Below, in pieces: positions 23,163 through 36,255 of a stretch of DNA of 64,000 nucleotides. A model generated the notes under the pieces. That model saw nothing but the letters and a program-made list of their open reading frames with translations. It made no database searches and was not told where the DNA came from. A program made the translations under genes and the position numbers. The DNA is from Edaphochlamys debaryana (taxonomy: Eukaryota > Chlorophyta > Chlorophyceae > Chlamydomonadales). The stretch is from contig JAEHOE010000137.1 in the NCBI GenBank assembly GCA_016858145.1, positions 124,001 through 188,000 of the forward strand, in the 5' to 3' direction. The number at the start of each line of letters is the position of its first letter. Positions within the stretch are counted from its first letter, which is position 1.

Positions 23163-26100
23163 CTACAGCGTAGACAGATCCCAGCCGAAGCGCGGGGCGT
23201 ACGACGCGTACAGCTTAGTCATCTCGGATGAAGAGAGCGCCCGGTTGTACATCAGTACGACAGCCACGTTGCCCAGCAGGTACTTGCTGTGGGGGGGGGA
23301 GGCAGGAAGTGTCGTAGGGAACGGTCACGGTACGGTACCCGAGCGGAGGACCTTCCTCTCAACACTCCGTGGCACCGCAGGATTACCACCCATCTTAGCC
23401 GCCCCCAAACCCCAGCCAACTAAGGCCAACGGTGTTCATCCGGCCCACCTGGACGTCCTGTAGTCTGCCCCCACCACCAGGTTGTCGGGCCGCACGCCAA
23501 TCGGCTCCTGGTCCTGGAACTCCCAGCGGGGCCGGAAGCCGTCGTCCCTGGGGTAATGGGGAAGAGGGGGTCGGAGCGGGGTGGGGTCGAGGGGGTGGCA
23601 GTCAGCAGGGTGGGACCGCGGCCGGTGCGCAGGGAGGACTCCTCCCTCGGAGGACAGTCAGGAGGGAGGCGGGGAGTGCGGAGTGGCTAGGGCGTTCCGC
23701 AGCGGCGGCTAGGGGCTTGGGGGCGGGCCTTGTAACCTCAGATCTGTCGTACGCTTCCCCATGCGGACAGCCCCGCACCTTCCTGCGCTCCTCTAGCCCA
23801 TCCCTTCCCCCCCCCCCTTCCCCACGCCCCACACGCCCAGCACTCACTTGTACCAAATGTACGCCTGCCCGCTCTTGCCTCCGGGCTTCCTCACAATGGC
23901 GTCCATCAGCCAGCTGGGGAGCGGGTGAGCGGTGGGAGGGCCAGGGCGGGGGTTAGGGCAGGGCGGTGTGGATGAGTGACGGACAATGTCTGTCGATTGC
24001 GGCGGGCACGGCGGATGCGGCTGAGAGGTCTGCCGTACCGATCGTACTGCCACGCACCTGGAGTAGCGGGGCTCGGGGCCATAGAACTCGAACGCCTTCT
24101 TGCCATTGTCGTACAGGTATGTGTCATTGGATCCCATGGGTGACCACTGGGTGGCGAGGTTGGGGTCGCCCGCGCCAAACAGCAGAGCCTTGTTCTGAGG
24201 GGGGGGGGGGGTGCGGGCGGGGGTGGGGGCGAGGGCCAGGGTCGCTCACGTGTCTTGCTCGGCCTAATGGTCATGTTGGACAGAAGACCTTAAGCAAGGA
24301 GTGTAGTGCCTCAGAGCCCATGCCTTCCCGTCCCCTGGTCACTACAACCATGCACGGCCCAAAGGGGGCCCAAAGCAAGAGGCACACAGCCCCACACCGC
24401 ACCTGGTTCGAGGGCGATCGGCCGATGTGCACGAGGCCGTACGGCGGAAGGGCGTTTTGCTCGGCGTTGAGCTTGTAGATGATGATCACCGTGAAGGCGG
24501 CGGAGCTGCGGTTGGCGGTTAGCGGTTGGCAGTTTGCAGTGGACATGCACCGACGCAGGTTAAGAACTCAGGCGAAGGAGGACCCACACGCTGACATGGA
24601 ATCCGCACGCGCGTTGACTTGACCCTTTCGGGCGGCAGCACGAGGCGGCCAGGAGGTAGGGGGGGCGCCCTAAGTACCGCCCACGTGCCTAAGCTCGTCG
24701 CTGCATCCCCCAAGGGCCTCACCCCGACGAGTCCCAGTTGGGAAGGTCCGTCTTGAGGCGCATGTAGCAGCTCCTGCCGTCCAGCGCAATGCTGCCGTAC
24801 GCGCCGTACTCGCTAGAGTCGTACTGCGGTACGGCAACCGGGATGTTACCAACGGGCCCGGCCCACACTTCCGACCCTCGCCCCAACGCCTCTCTTCCGG
24901 TCTTACCGGTATTCGCTTTGCTCACAACTCAAGGCTTACGCCCGCCGTGACACGTGTACAAACGCGGCCCCCCCAAACCCATACCCAGTGGCGGCCGGCA
25001 ACCAGTCCGCCGCCGGCCGCTTGAGCCCATCAAGCAGGACGTTTCCGTCGCTCCCCAAATGGCGCTCCCTTGCGGCCTGCCTCCGCGCACACCGGGCGCT
25101 TCCTCCCGTGCACGGCCCTTTGCCGGACTCGATGGACCCCCCTCCCCCCGGCCCTGTACCCACCCAGCAGTCCCCCTGGAAGCTGAGCGCCTGCCGCCGC
25201 CCGCCGCCGCGCCACGCTGAAACGTCGGCCCACAACACTGGCTGCGTGATCTGTGGGGCCGTTGGGGCGTGGGCGGGGTGGCGTGGAGCAGGCAACCACA
25301 TCACACGAAGGCCGCCGCTCCTTGCTACCCTACCTCTTCCAGGCGTCGCCGATTGGTCCTGGCGCCTTGCCCTCTGGCCCCCTCGGCCAGCGCATCCCCT
25401 CGGTGTGCGGCCCTGTGGTCCTCGCCCGTTTCTCCTTCCCCCTCCTCGGCCGCTCGCCGCCGGGTGACCTGCACAAACCAGGCAGGCGGGGCAGCAGTCA
25501 GGGGTCGCTCAGCGCCTAACCGCTCCACTCCCAGCAACAGCCCCCATCCAGGCACACTCGACGCCCGACGCGCTGCGGCCCTGACCGGCGCAGGCGGTCG
25601 TCGTGACCCTCCACCGGGCCCCTTGTCATTCCCTCGCTCCCAACTCCACATCGAAGCCGTCACCCCCCCAGGAGCCTACGGTCAGAAGACCCGATCACAC
25701 CCGACTCACGGCCTGGAGCAGCCCCGACAGTCCCAGGCGGGCGTCGAAGTGGGCTGACTCGGGCTCCAGGGATGGGGGGAGGGCTGCGGGGAGGACCGGC
25801 GCGCAAATTCACATACAGTCACAGTTTTAATTCAAGGTCAATGCAGTGGCTGCGTGAGCTCTGTTGGGCAACTCTGGCCAAACAGGACTGGGGCCAGGGG
25901 CGCTCCCTCCCAATGTCCCAAAGAACAGGTGCAAGGCTCCTCTGGCGATAGGTGCGCGTCAGGGACCGGATTGGCGGGCTGCGGAAACGACATGGCCGGC
26001 CACAGCCGCTGCCCCCGAGCCACCCCTGGCAGCTCCCGCGGACTGACCGCAGAGCCTTGACATAGATTCGGCGTTCCTCATCTCGGCCGGGCGGGCCCCC

Positions 26101-28253
26101 AAGACCAGATTCACACGCACTCTGAAGTCCTCACAGGTTGCACGCCCAGCAAACAAAGAATCCCGCCCAGGGCGAATCTAGATTTAGATTCCAGCCCAAG
26201 TGAGGATCTCGCCCTCGCAGGATGGGCCGGCACCCACCTGGCCCCTGCAAGAACGTGAAGGTCTGGCCCGGCACACCGAGGCTCCGCCCAAGCCGTAGCG
26301 GCGCGTACAAGGACTCGAACTCCACGGGCACCTCAAGCCAGATCTTTGGCTGCTTGCTGGGATAGATGATGGCGCTGAGGAGGAAGGCGGGGGCGGGAGT
26401 GGGGGTGGAGGCGTGCGCGGTGACGGTGGGAAGGCGCAGCCAGGAAGCTGTTCGTGAAGGTGCCCACTACGTACGGCGCAGGATAACGTGCTGCCGCCCG
26501 GTGAGCCCGGGCCGCGCTTGCCGTGAGGAGCAGCCCGTCAGGCAACGATGGGGGGGGGGGGGATTACACTGCTTCCCAGCCTTCCATCCGCCCCGCGCGT
26601 CTGTCCCCGGGCCACACCAGCAGTGTCTCAAGCTGCGTTGTACCGCGTGATGTCAGGTTCCACACTGCCCGGCCCATGCCACGCGCACGCCCAGCCGCTC
26701 ACCCGCCAACAGCCGGGGAAAGCACCTCCGTTGAGAAGAGCTGGGGGGGGTGGCAAAAGAGGTGACATCGAGTTGGGGTGAGGGACACGGATGACAGGGT
26801 GGGCACGGTTGCACCGGGTCTTTTAGCTTGCTGGGCGGTCCCCCAATCTGCGTACGTACACTACCTGCCCCCAGACCCGGCCAACACGCACTCGCAACTA
26901 AACTAGCGCGCCTTTCCTCACCTGCAGCTCGCTCCCATCCTCGCACTCGGCCAGGCCCACTGGGGCTCCGACCTCTACTTTGTCCATCTGCATGCAGTTG
27001 GAGCTGTTGGCAAAATGGGCGAAGCGGTAGCTGCCACCGCCTGGCGTGGGGGCGATGGGATACCGGTGTCAGCAGCGGGGAGACGCTGGGCTGCATGGCT
27101 TGTGCGACTTGGGAACCGCGTGGGGTGCGTGAGTCGGAGAAGGGCAGCGGATGGGGCGGTGTATCGAGCAGTCCCACGGGGGGCCACCACACCCCGTCGT
27201 CCCAACTCCCTAAGAGGGCTTGGACCTCGCTAATGACACACTCCCGGTGCCGACGCGACATCCTGCCCCACCTGCCGGGATGAGTATGAAGCCCTGCCAT
27301 GCAGTGCCGTCGCACGGCTGCTGCTGCAGCGGGCCCGTGCCGCTCCGGGCCTTGGACAGCTGCAGTCCCACGCACGCATCGAACTCAGTGCGGAGAATGG
27401 TGACGTTGTCTGGGGTTGAGACCAGGGGGCAAAGTTCACGAGCACGGACGGGCAAGGGAGTCCAATCCTCCTGCAAGCAACTTTCGCGGGGAGTCTGGAC
27501 CATTTGCAACCATAAACCCATGTGGCGCCGCTGGAGCCCCGGCCAGCCAGTGCCCCCCTCTCCGGCTGGGCTAGGCAGGCTCACCCGTCTTGGAAGCGGG
27601 CGGGGACTTCCAGGTGTGGGGGGGCGGCGGGGAGCGGTGCTGTGAGGGGCTGCGTCTCGGGCTGCTGGGGTGGCGCGGGGGAGGGCGGAGCTTGGGCGGC
27701 GGACCCTCCTTTGGCGGGGGGCGGAGCTTGGGGCTTCGGGGCGGGGGTTTGAGCTTGGGGCTCCTTGGCGGGGGTTTGAGCTTGAGGGGACTGCTCTTGG
27801 GCGGAGGCCGCGACTTCGGTGGCGGGCTCCCCTTGGGCGACCTCGGCTCCCCGTGCCAAGGACTCACCCCTTCATCATCTGCGGGGTACAGGTGGACACG
27901 TATAGCTTCAGCTCCATCCGTTTGGATGTAAAGACAGAGAGAACCCCGACCTGCATGGCTGGCAGGGGCCCGACGGAAAGCTGGCGGACCATATCGCCAG
28001 GCCTGCATTCCAGAGACCCGATCTCGCATGCGTGCTTGTGTGGTGCTAGTCAGGAGAGCCGCGATGCGCGAATAGTCGGCCCTGGGGAATCCGCGCTGCG
28101 TCGGCCCGACGCACCTCCATGATCGATAGGGTCCTTGGGAATGGCCTTTACAGACGTAGTAAGAAGCATAGAGAGAAGTAGGAGCGCAGGGAGGCCCGCC
28201 TGCCATGCTCGCCATCTTCGCGAGCAAACGTCGGCGTGCAGGTAGCGTGCCAT
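23163..28253 (-). CDS. Secreted proline-rich lectin-like protein, copy B
   Basis: Same 14-exon structure as copy A: 28115-28253, 27585-27878, 27272-27409, 26922-27040, 26703-26740, 26238-26374, 25710-25783, 25164-25241, 24723-24823, 24403-24505, 24058-24194, 23848-23913, 23449-23547, 23163-23286. It encodes 548 residues. The signal peptide reads ALPALLLL-like with SMLLTTSVKA, and the proline-rich hinge is almost identical to the other copies. The trefoil-like module is the most divergent of the three: it has GLQLSKARSGTGPLQQQPCDG and is three codons shorter in exon 3 but three codons longer in exon 5, so total length is preserved. The LamG-like exon 8 starts with an extra Pro (PVLWADVSAW) because the acceptor has moved. 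The C-terminus ends DLSTL. A TGTAA signal on the coding strand lies at 23095-23091, about 70 bp past the stop. Confidence 0.8.
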
Positions 28254-30110
28254 CGTGTCGCCTGTGACGCAAACATATGCCCTCTAGCGTACTGGGTCTC
28301 TTCATACATGTGCACGCAACGGCAGTTGGCGAGCAGTACGGCAGGTCTCGTAGAGAAGAAGCGCGGAAGCGGCCTGCCGGACACGAGGCGATCAGGCGGC
28401 GCCGCCTCGCTGCCTACCCTGCCGAACGTGCCGAACGTCTAGCTGGCTCGTCCCCTTCCCCTGGATGTCAGCCTTGCCACCACGTACCCAAGCCCCGGTT
28501 CTTGTCTGGCCTCCGCTACGGCTGGCTATATCCTCAGCCTAAGGACCTCTCCGCACCAAGCGTGTCAGCTTTGATAGTTCCGTGATAAGAGGAACCGATG
28601 TGTCCAGGCGCTTCAACAAAGTTGCGGGGGTTGTCACCTAACCCTTTCCCTGGCTGGATGCCACCTCGGCTAGGGCGCGCCCACCCTTTCTCTGTATGTG
28701 CCCCCCACTGCACACGCCCCCGCCACCCGCGGCCTTAGATAGGGCGTGGGGACACCTAGACTTCCGGGGACTCTTGTCGCGCCAGCTCGGGCGATGGCGG
28801 ACCTCTCCTTCTACGCACATGAAGGTATGCCCAGGTAAGCCCGAGGTCAGCTGGGCTATGGTTTTGCTATCCGACCGGGCCACGGGCGCTCTTGGGCTCT
28901 GCTGCGCGCTGGCACCCTGACATCAAGCATGGTCGACCCCGGCAACTCCCTCCCTTTCCTTAACTCGTGTGCGTGTCCATCCGCGAGATTCCGTGCCCCT
29001 GTGCCCTCGCGGGCCCTCCGAATCCACAGGCGACGACGAACACATGGTAAGCTCCCCACAGGTCTGCGTAGTCCGCGGCACACGCCCTACGCAACAACCA
29101 AGCGCTTCGCTTCGTTGATTTCTTCTACACCCTCGGCCTTCCGTGTTCTTCAGGCACCCTCGGCCTTCACCTGCCTCGAGACTCCTGAGTCATTGCCAGC
29201 CACATATTGCCACCTCCAACTCACAGCGCCCCTGGTGCATAAAGCTGTTTATGGACGCGTGCGGTATCCCATCTCTCTCTCCCACCCCTCGATGCCTGCG
29301 TCCAGCTCCCGGATGCCGGAGCGCCGAGGACGGTGCCCGCCTGTCGGTAGGTTGCGTTTCTTTGGTCAGTACAGCTCCGGCTTGGCTTTACACAAGTGCA
29401 TCCGGCACGCACACAGCCTTATAGTCGTGGCTGCGTAGTTCCCCACAAGGCCCCACGGACTCCAGGGCCCGAAACCAGGCTCCACGCTCTCCTCCGATTG
29501 GGGACCCAGACCGCCTTCCTCGGGCCCGTGCCCACCTGTACAGCTCCGTCCTCCACGCCCCTTAGCGAGGCCCCGGCCCCCAAGGCCCACGGATGCTAAC
29601 TAGCACATGCATCGATATCCTGCCGTTTCCGTGTAGCTAGCACTATATGTGGAGCGACACGCACGCCGATTGGCCATCCCTCCCTCCACGCCTCCTTTAT
29701 CAATCCTCTTCGTCACGCTATGAGCTCCCAGGGTCCGTCGCCCCTGGTGCCTCGCCCATCGCCAGCCACACATTATAGCATTGAGCCTGCAGTATGCAAG
29801 TTAGCGCCACGTCTACCCAAGTGGATCTGACGGGTAAATTTATGGAAGCAAGCCTTTGCCGACGATGACATCTCGGTAGTGCGTTGATGAGGCACACGCA
29901 CAGCCTACTTATGTACGGTCACAGGCAGGCATGCATACAAGGGGAGACACCCAAAGGTCAAGAATACCTCGTCTTGCTTCATGAGTAATTGTATCAGTAT
30001 GGCGGTAGCATATGCAGCACGTACAACGCACGGTTTGCAAGTGCATCAGTAGAACACAGACAGTGTGAGCGGCCTGCGTTGCCACCCGGAAGCATCTTCT
30101 TCAGTTAGCA
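28254..30110. other. Spacer between lectin-like copies B and C
   Basis: This contains the upstream region of copy B with the shared block at about 28310-28445, then unique sequence (28600-29380) with no supported gene. A block at 29440-29600 is related to the A-B spacer, and a block at 29938-30022 to the 3' flanks of A and B. Short open frames here have no conserved features. Confidence 0.5.
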
Positions 30111-33100
30111 CTACAGCGTAGACAGATCCCAGCCGAAGCGCGGGGCGTACGAAACGTACAGCTTAGTCATCTCGGACGAAGACAGCGCCCTGTTGTACAC
30201 CAGTACGACAGCCACATTGCCCAGCAGGTATTTGCTGTGGGGAGGGGGAGGAAGTGTCGTAGGGAACGGTCACGGTACGGTACCCGAGCGGAGGACCTTC
30301 CCCTCAACACTCCTTGGCACCGCAGGATTACCACCCATCTTAGCCGCCCCCAAACCCCAGCCAACTAAGCAAGGCCAACGGTGTCCATGCATTTGACCCA
30401 CCTAGCCGTCCTGTAGTCGACCCCCACCACCAGGTTGTCGGGCCGCACGCCAATGGGCTCTTGGTCCTGGAACTCCCAGCGGGGGAGGAAGCCGTCATCC
30501 CTGAGGGGCGGCAGGAGGATGAGGGGCCGCAGCAACCCACGGGACGCGGTGCGAATGAGAACTGGCTGGACAGGGTTAGTTTGGGGGCAGGCCTTGCGAC
30601 TCCTCCCCGACATCCCATCCATGTCTTCGTAACCCTCCATCCCCCTCTGCCCCCCGCCCCACACGCCCAGCACTCACTTGTACCAGATGTACGCCTGCCC
30701 GCTCTTGCCTCCGGGGTTCTTCACAATAGCGTCCATCAGCCAGCTGGGGGGCGGGTGAGCGGTGGGAGGGCCAGGGCAGGTGGGTGGGCCAGGGCGGAGC
30801 GGGTTCAGGACAAAGGCGAAAGCTGGCGACTTGCCCCACTGAAAACCCGTGCGCCGCCCGCCCGCATGGGTGCCGTACTGTACGGCCCACGCACCTGGAG
30901 TAGCGGGGCTCGGGGCCGTAGAACTCGAACGCCTTCTTGCCGTTTTCGTACAGGTATGTGTCATTGGATCCCATGGGTGACCACTGGGTGGCGAGGTTGG
31001 GGTCGCCCGCGCCAAACAGCAGAGCCTTGTTCTGAGGGGTGTTAGTTTGGGTACGTGGGGGTGGGGATGGGGGTGGGCCGGTTTGCACAATGGGCAGGCG
31101 GTAGGTCTGTGTCCTCGTAGAGACAGGTAACCCACGCAAACAGGTTGGTAGTAAGCAAGGAGGCAGAGGCCAAAGCGGGGAGGCTGGGCACCACACAGCG
31201 AGCGGGTGGGATGCTAGCACGCCGGCCCGCTCCCGACCGGCCGACCTCCACCAAGCACCGCGCCCCGCCGTCCCCCACCACTTGCGGCTCGCGCGAGCAT
31301 CAACCGCACGCACGCACCGCACCTGGTTGGATGGCGAACGGCCGATGTGCACGAGGCCGTACGGCGCGGCGGCGTTTTGCTCGGCGTTGAGCTTGTAGAT
31401 GATGACCACCGTGAAGGCGGCGGAGCTGCGGTTGGCGGTTGGGGGTTGGGGGTTGAGGGTTGGAGACAGGGCGTTGAGGTGCGTCAGCGGCGGGCTGGGT
31501 CGCTCCCCCCCCATGGCCTCACCCCGACGAGTCCCAATTCGGAAGGTCCGTCTTGAGACGCATGTAGCAGCTGCTGCCGTCCAGCGCAATGCTGCCGTAC
31601 GCGCCGTACTCGTTTGCGTCGTACTGCAGTACGGCCATCGGTCAGGGTTTGGCGGTTGGAAATCAGGGGGACTGCCGGCGGCCGTGGGAGCTGTAGGGGA
31701 ACGCGGTATGCACCGTACACGGTACACCGGCCCACACGGACTAGGCTCATAAGTCAACTCAAGGCTTGCGCCTGTACATCTCACATTTCGCAAGTCCCCC
31801 CCTCCCCCGCCGGCCCTCACCCACCCAGCAGTCTCCCTCGAAGGTGAGCGCCTGCCTGCGCCCGCCGCTGCGCCACGCTGTAGCGTCGTACCAGACAACC
31901 TGGGGCTGGGCCTGTGGGGGCCAACGGAAGAGCGGAGCATGCAGTGCATAGATCAGATCCACATGGGGACAGCACGATGGGGACAGCCGTGCATGCATGG
32001 CTACCGGTACGGCGCCTTGTCCCCTAGCACCCCCGCCCTTGCACGCCCTACCGCACCTCCTGCAAGCGCCGCCGCTTGGCCGCAGCGCCTTCTCCAACGG
32101 CCGCCTCGGGCCCCTCACCCTCCGTGCCCGCGGGCCAAGGCCCATCCAGCGCTCCCTCGAGCTCCCCCTTCTCCAGCGCCGCTCGCCGCCGGGCGGCCTG
32201 CGTGCATCAGGCGGGACATGGAGCACGGGGCGTACGCATGGATGAAACACACGCGACATTAGGCCTCCACCCTAAGCACCCCCGCAGACTTACAAGCCTC
32301 ATACGATTGCGGCCCAGGCGCCGAACATGGCCATATTGGTAGCTTCCCTCCGGATCCCGGGCCCAGCCAGGCCCAAACTCACGATCCTGAGGCGTCCAGA
32401 CAGGCCCAGGCGGGCGTCGAAGTGGGCTGACTCAGGCTCCAGGGACGGCGGCAGGGCTGCGGGCAGGACGGCGCGTGGGCGTCATGGGCAGACATGGAGG
32501 GGCTGAGTCAGCTGAGTCACGATTTGGTACGGCTGGGCCCAGCTGGGCCCAGCCGCTGCCGAGCGGCCGCTTCATGCCCGGGCTCAACGACCGGGATCGT
32601 ATTCTGGAATCTAGCCCAAGGATCCTGGATCCAGTTCAAGGATTGCGCTCTCGCCCACCTCAGCGCCCACCTGGCCCCGGCACGAAGATGAAGGTCTGGC
32701 CCGGCGTGCCTAAGGTCCGCCACATCCACAACGGCGCGTATAAGGATTCGAAATCCACGGGCACCTCAATGCAGATGGACGGCTCCTTGGGGGGGTAGAT
32801 GACGGCGCTGAAGGTACGGGCGGAGGCGGGAGCGGGAGCAGGGGTGAAGGCGGGGTGACGGTGTCAGTGACGTCATCAAGATGGCTGATGGCGGCGAAGG
32901 GGTGCGTGTGGTATTGTGCGTGCACATGGATGGCTGGACCAATTGGTCCTGCCCGGCAACTGCAATCTGCGTAATAAGGAGGCGGCGCTGTGGAACGAAT
33001 AGACACAGCGCTTGCTCGCAAAGCACCTGGAGTAGTGCAGTGTCACCGGACAATTCCCCAACCATGCCATACACACGCCCAGCCGCGCGCTCACCCGCTT

Positions 33101-34744
33101 GAAAGCACGTCCATCTTAAAGAGCTGTGGATGCAAAAAAGGAGACATCGAGGAGGGGGGTAGGGCAAGGTTGGTGGAGAGGGCGTTCGGCAGGACACTTG
33201 CCACGGCCTGCTAGTGTTGGCTGGTCGGTGTACCGGTACCAACCTGCCCACATCCGGCCAACACGCACTGGCGAGCGTGCCTGGCCTCACCTGCAGCTCG
33301 CTTTCATCCTCGCACTCGGCCAGGACCACTGGGGCCCCCGCCTCCACCTCAGCCATTTGGATGCAGTTGGAGCGGTTGGCAAAGTGGGCGAAGCGGTAGC
33401 TGCCACCGCCTGGCGTGGGGGCGTCGTCGCGCATGGGAGCGTGGCGCGTGAGCGGCGGCGCAGGAACGTGGTAGGTGATGTGGGTCGGTGTGGGGTGGGA
33501 TGGGGCGCGTTGGCGGGACTGCTGCTCCTCATGGCTCCTGATGTCAGCCCCTTGGTCACCGGCCCGCACCCGGAACCCCGCGCCCTTTCACAACTGCGCA
33601 CGAAGGCACGCCCTCCATCCAGGGTGCCACCGTACTGTTAATACTACGGGCCCCAAAGGGCCCACCGTTTCTACTACGGGTCCAGAGGGGCCCACCTGCC
33701 GGGATGACAATGAAGGCCTGGCCTGCAGTGCCATCGCACAGCTGCTGCTGCAGTGGGCCCATGCCGCTGTGTGCCTTGTCCCAGTCCAGTCCCACGCACA
33801 GATCCTCCAACCCGACGGTGGTGTGGATTAGGGTGATGTTGTCTGGGTAGAGCGAGGCCGCGGGACAAAGGGACAAAGTCAGCGAGGGGGAGTCTCAGTA
33901 AGGGAGGAGCTGGTGCACGCCTTCCCTGGTGGTTTGATTGCAGGCAGGCTGCACAGCCCCATGTCGCAGCACAGCACGCAACGTTCACGGGGATATGGAA
34001 CACTTGCAAGTGTATGTGACCATGTGGCGCCGCTGTACCCCCGGCCAGCGCCCCCCCTCCTGCTGGGCTAGGCTCACCCGTCTTGGAAGCGGGCGGGGAC
34101 TTCCAGGTGTGGGGGGGCGGCGGGGAGCGGTGCTGTGAGGGGCTGCGTCTCGGGCTGCTGGGGTGGCGCGGGGGAGGGCGGAGCTTGGGCGGCGGACCCT
34201 CCTTTGGCGGGGGGCGGAGCTTGGGGCTCCGGGGCGGGGGTTTGAGCTTGGGGCTCCTCGGCGGGGGCTTAAGCTTGAGGGGACTGCTCTTGGGCGGAGG
34301 CCGCGACTTCGGTGGCGGGCTCCCCTTGGGCGACCTCGGCTCCCCGTGCCAAGGACTCACCCCTTCATCATCTGCGGGGTACAGGTGGGTACGTATGGGT
34401 CAAGCTTAATCCGTTTGGATATAAAGACAGAGAGAACCCCGACCTGCATGGCTGGCAGGGGCCCGACGGAAAGCTGGCGGACCATATCGCCAGGCCTGTA
34501 GTCCAGAGACCGAAGCTTGCATACGGGCTTGTGGTGCTAGCCAGGAGAGCCGAGATGCGCGAACAGTCGGCCATGGGGAATCCGCGCTGCGTCGGCTCGG
34601 CGCACCTCCATGATCGATAGGGTCCTTGGGAATGGCCTTGACGGCCGTAGCAAGAAGCACAGATAGAAGTAGGAGCGCAGGGAGGGCCGCCTGCCATGCT
34701 CGCCATCTTCGCGAGCAAGCGTCTGAACTCAGGTAGCGTGCCAT
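30111..34744 (-). CDS. Secreted proline-rich lectin-like protein, copy C
   Basis: Fourteen exons: 34606-34744, 34078-34371, 33696-33842, 33291-33409, 33095-33123, 32671-32807, 32383-32456, 31825-31899, 31523-31623, 31323-31425, 30895-31031, 30678-30743, 30402-30500, 30111-30234. They encode 547 residues, one fewer than A and B because exon 8 is one codon shorter. Domain order is as in copy A: signal peptide, PPPK/PPPR hinge, trefoil-like module with LCVGLDWDKA, and LamG-like C-terminal part with VVWYDATAW and YNRALSSSEM. The intron after exon 1 is diverged from A and B and contains stops in the frame those two keep open. That is why I treat this stretch as intron in all three. The reading frame is intact throughout, so all three copies look functional. 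Confidence 0.8.
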
Positions 34745-36255
34745 TGTGTCGCATGTACACAACCGGATCTCGTCAAGCGCATGTGTCCTCATACATTTAC
34801 GCAACGGCAGTTGGCGAGCAGTACGGCAGGTCTCGTAGAGAAGAAGCACGGAAGCGGCCTGCCGGACACGAGGCGATCAGGCGGCGCCGCCTCGCCGCCT
34901 ACCCCGCCTAACGTGCCGAACGTCTAGCTGGCTCGTCCCCTTCCCCTGGATGTCAGCCTTGCCACCACGCACTCAATCCCGAGACCGGCTCCGGCCCCCG
35001 GTACGGCTGGGCTATGTCCTCACCTCAGTACCCTCAGGACTTCGCCGCAATCGGCCATGAGCTCCCTTGCTTGATTCAATTTTATCTGCGTGTCAGCTTT
35101 GTTAAGCCCGTGAGAAGATGTGCTGATGTGTCCAGCAGCTTGAATACTGTTGTTGGGGGCTGGGGCTCCGGAGCTATACGTAGGGGGAAGGGGAACTGGC
35201 AGACGCGAAAAGCAGCGGAGCTATACGTAGGGGGCTCCATACATGAGGATCCAGGCCAGTCGAAGGTGAAGGGCAGCATGTGCGCCGTGCTCGCTCGAGC
35301 CCTCAAGATGTCCTTCGGTAATGCGGTATGCAGTGTCTGCGGCCTGTACCCTACCCTGGAATGAGGGCTGCAGCTTTGGTAGGGGGGCTGAATGCAGACG
35401 GAGTGTCCCCTGAGCCCTCCCCAGTCACCAACGCGACGATTGATGGGGCACCAAGACAAGAGGCTTGGCAATAGCCTGACCTGGCCTGGTCTGGCCTGTC
35501 ATAGTGCCCTTACTAGTCACTTCGCCTTCAAGACGGGTTCAAGTGCAGGCAAGGGATGGACTCGGACCAGTGTCGAGGAGCTGACAAGGGTGGCTGCCCG
35601 AAGGCAGGAAAAGGGCTGAGCCCCGTGGTCCCCCCCAGGGGGCCCAATGTTCGAGTCCTCAACGCTCTCCACCACCAGCCCGCAAGCAGGCTCGCACCCG
35701 GCCATTAATCCGTTGGAACCCCGCACTACACGAGGTGGTGCGCTCGTCAGGCGTCTGATCGCCTCGGCCTGGACATAGCCGGCCGGACCCACCCGCAGCT
35801 ACGGCTACACTGCGCTCAGTTTTGGCACAAGCGGGAAGGTTGAGCTCCCAGGGATGCAAGGGATGGAGCTGAATACAGCACGGCACCGCCAGCGGCGCTT
35901 GGAGCTTGACTTGGCTGGAGTTCCGACGGGCACGAGCAGGGTCCTCTTCTGGCCACGAGCGGTGGCAGGCCCTGCCGCACCAAGGAGGGGCCGCCGAAGC
36001 GCGTGGCCATCCCAGCCCAGGAGGCACCCAACGGCCACCCCCTTCCCCCCCCATCGGCCCCCCCCCGCACGATGGTGCCCTGACCTCTCATAGACACCCC
36101 CCCATTGGCCACGAACTTCATACACTGACTCCAGTACAGCTCTGATCACTTGTATGTAACGGTTCCGAGTTCTGAGAGGAAAGCACTGAACGATGTTGCG
36201 TCGCTAAAACTCAAGCTCATCCGTGCCTGTTCCCGCACATGCTACATTGAGCGTC
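34745..36255. other. Divergent intergenic region between copy C and the PHD gene
   Basis: The upstream block shared by the lectin-like genes lies at about 34800-34930. Two copies of an 18-bp word, GGAGCTATACGTAGGGGG, occur at 35170-35187 and 35217-35234. A GTTCGAGTC word near 35651 is not part of a tRNA cloverleaf. I see no other gene. Confidence 0.5.

Noticed and set aside
35640..35720. Possible tRNA (GTTCGAGTC T-loop word)
   Set aside because: The bases flanking the loop do not pair as a T stem, and no acceptor or anticodon arm can be formed.
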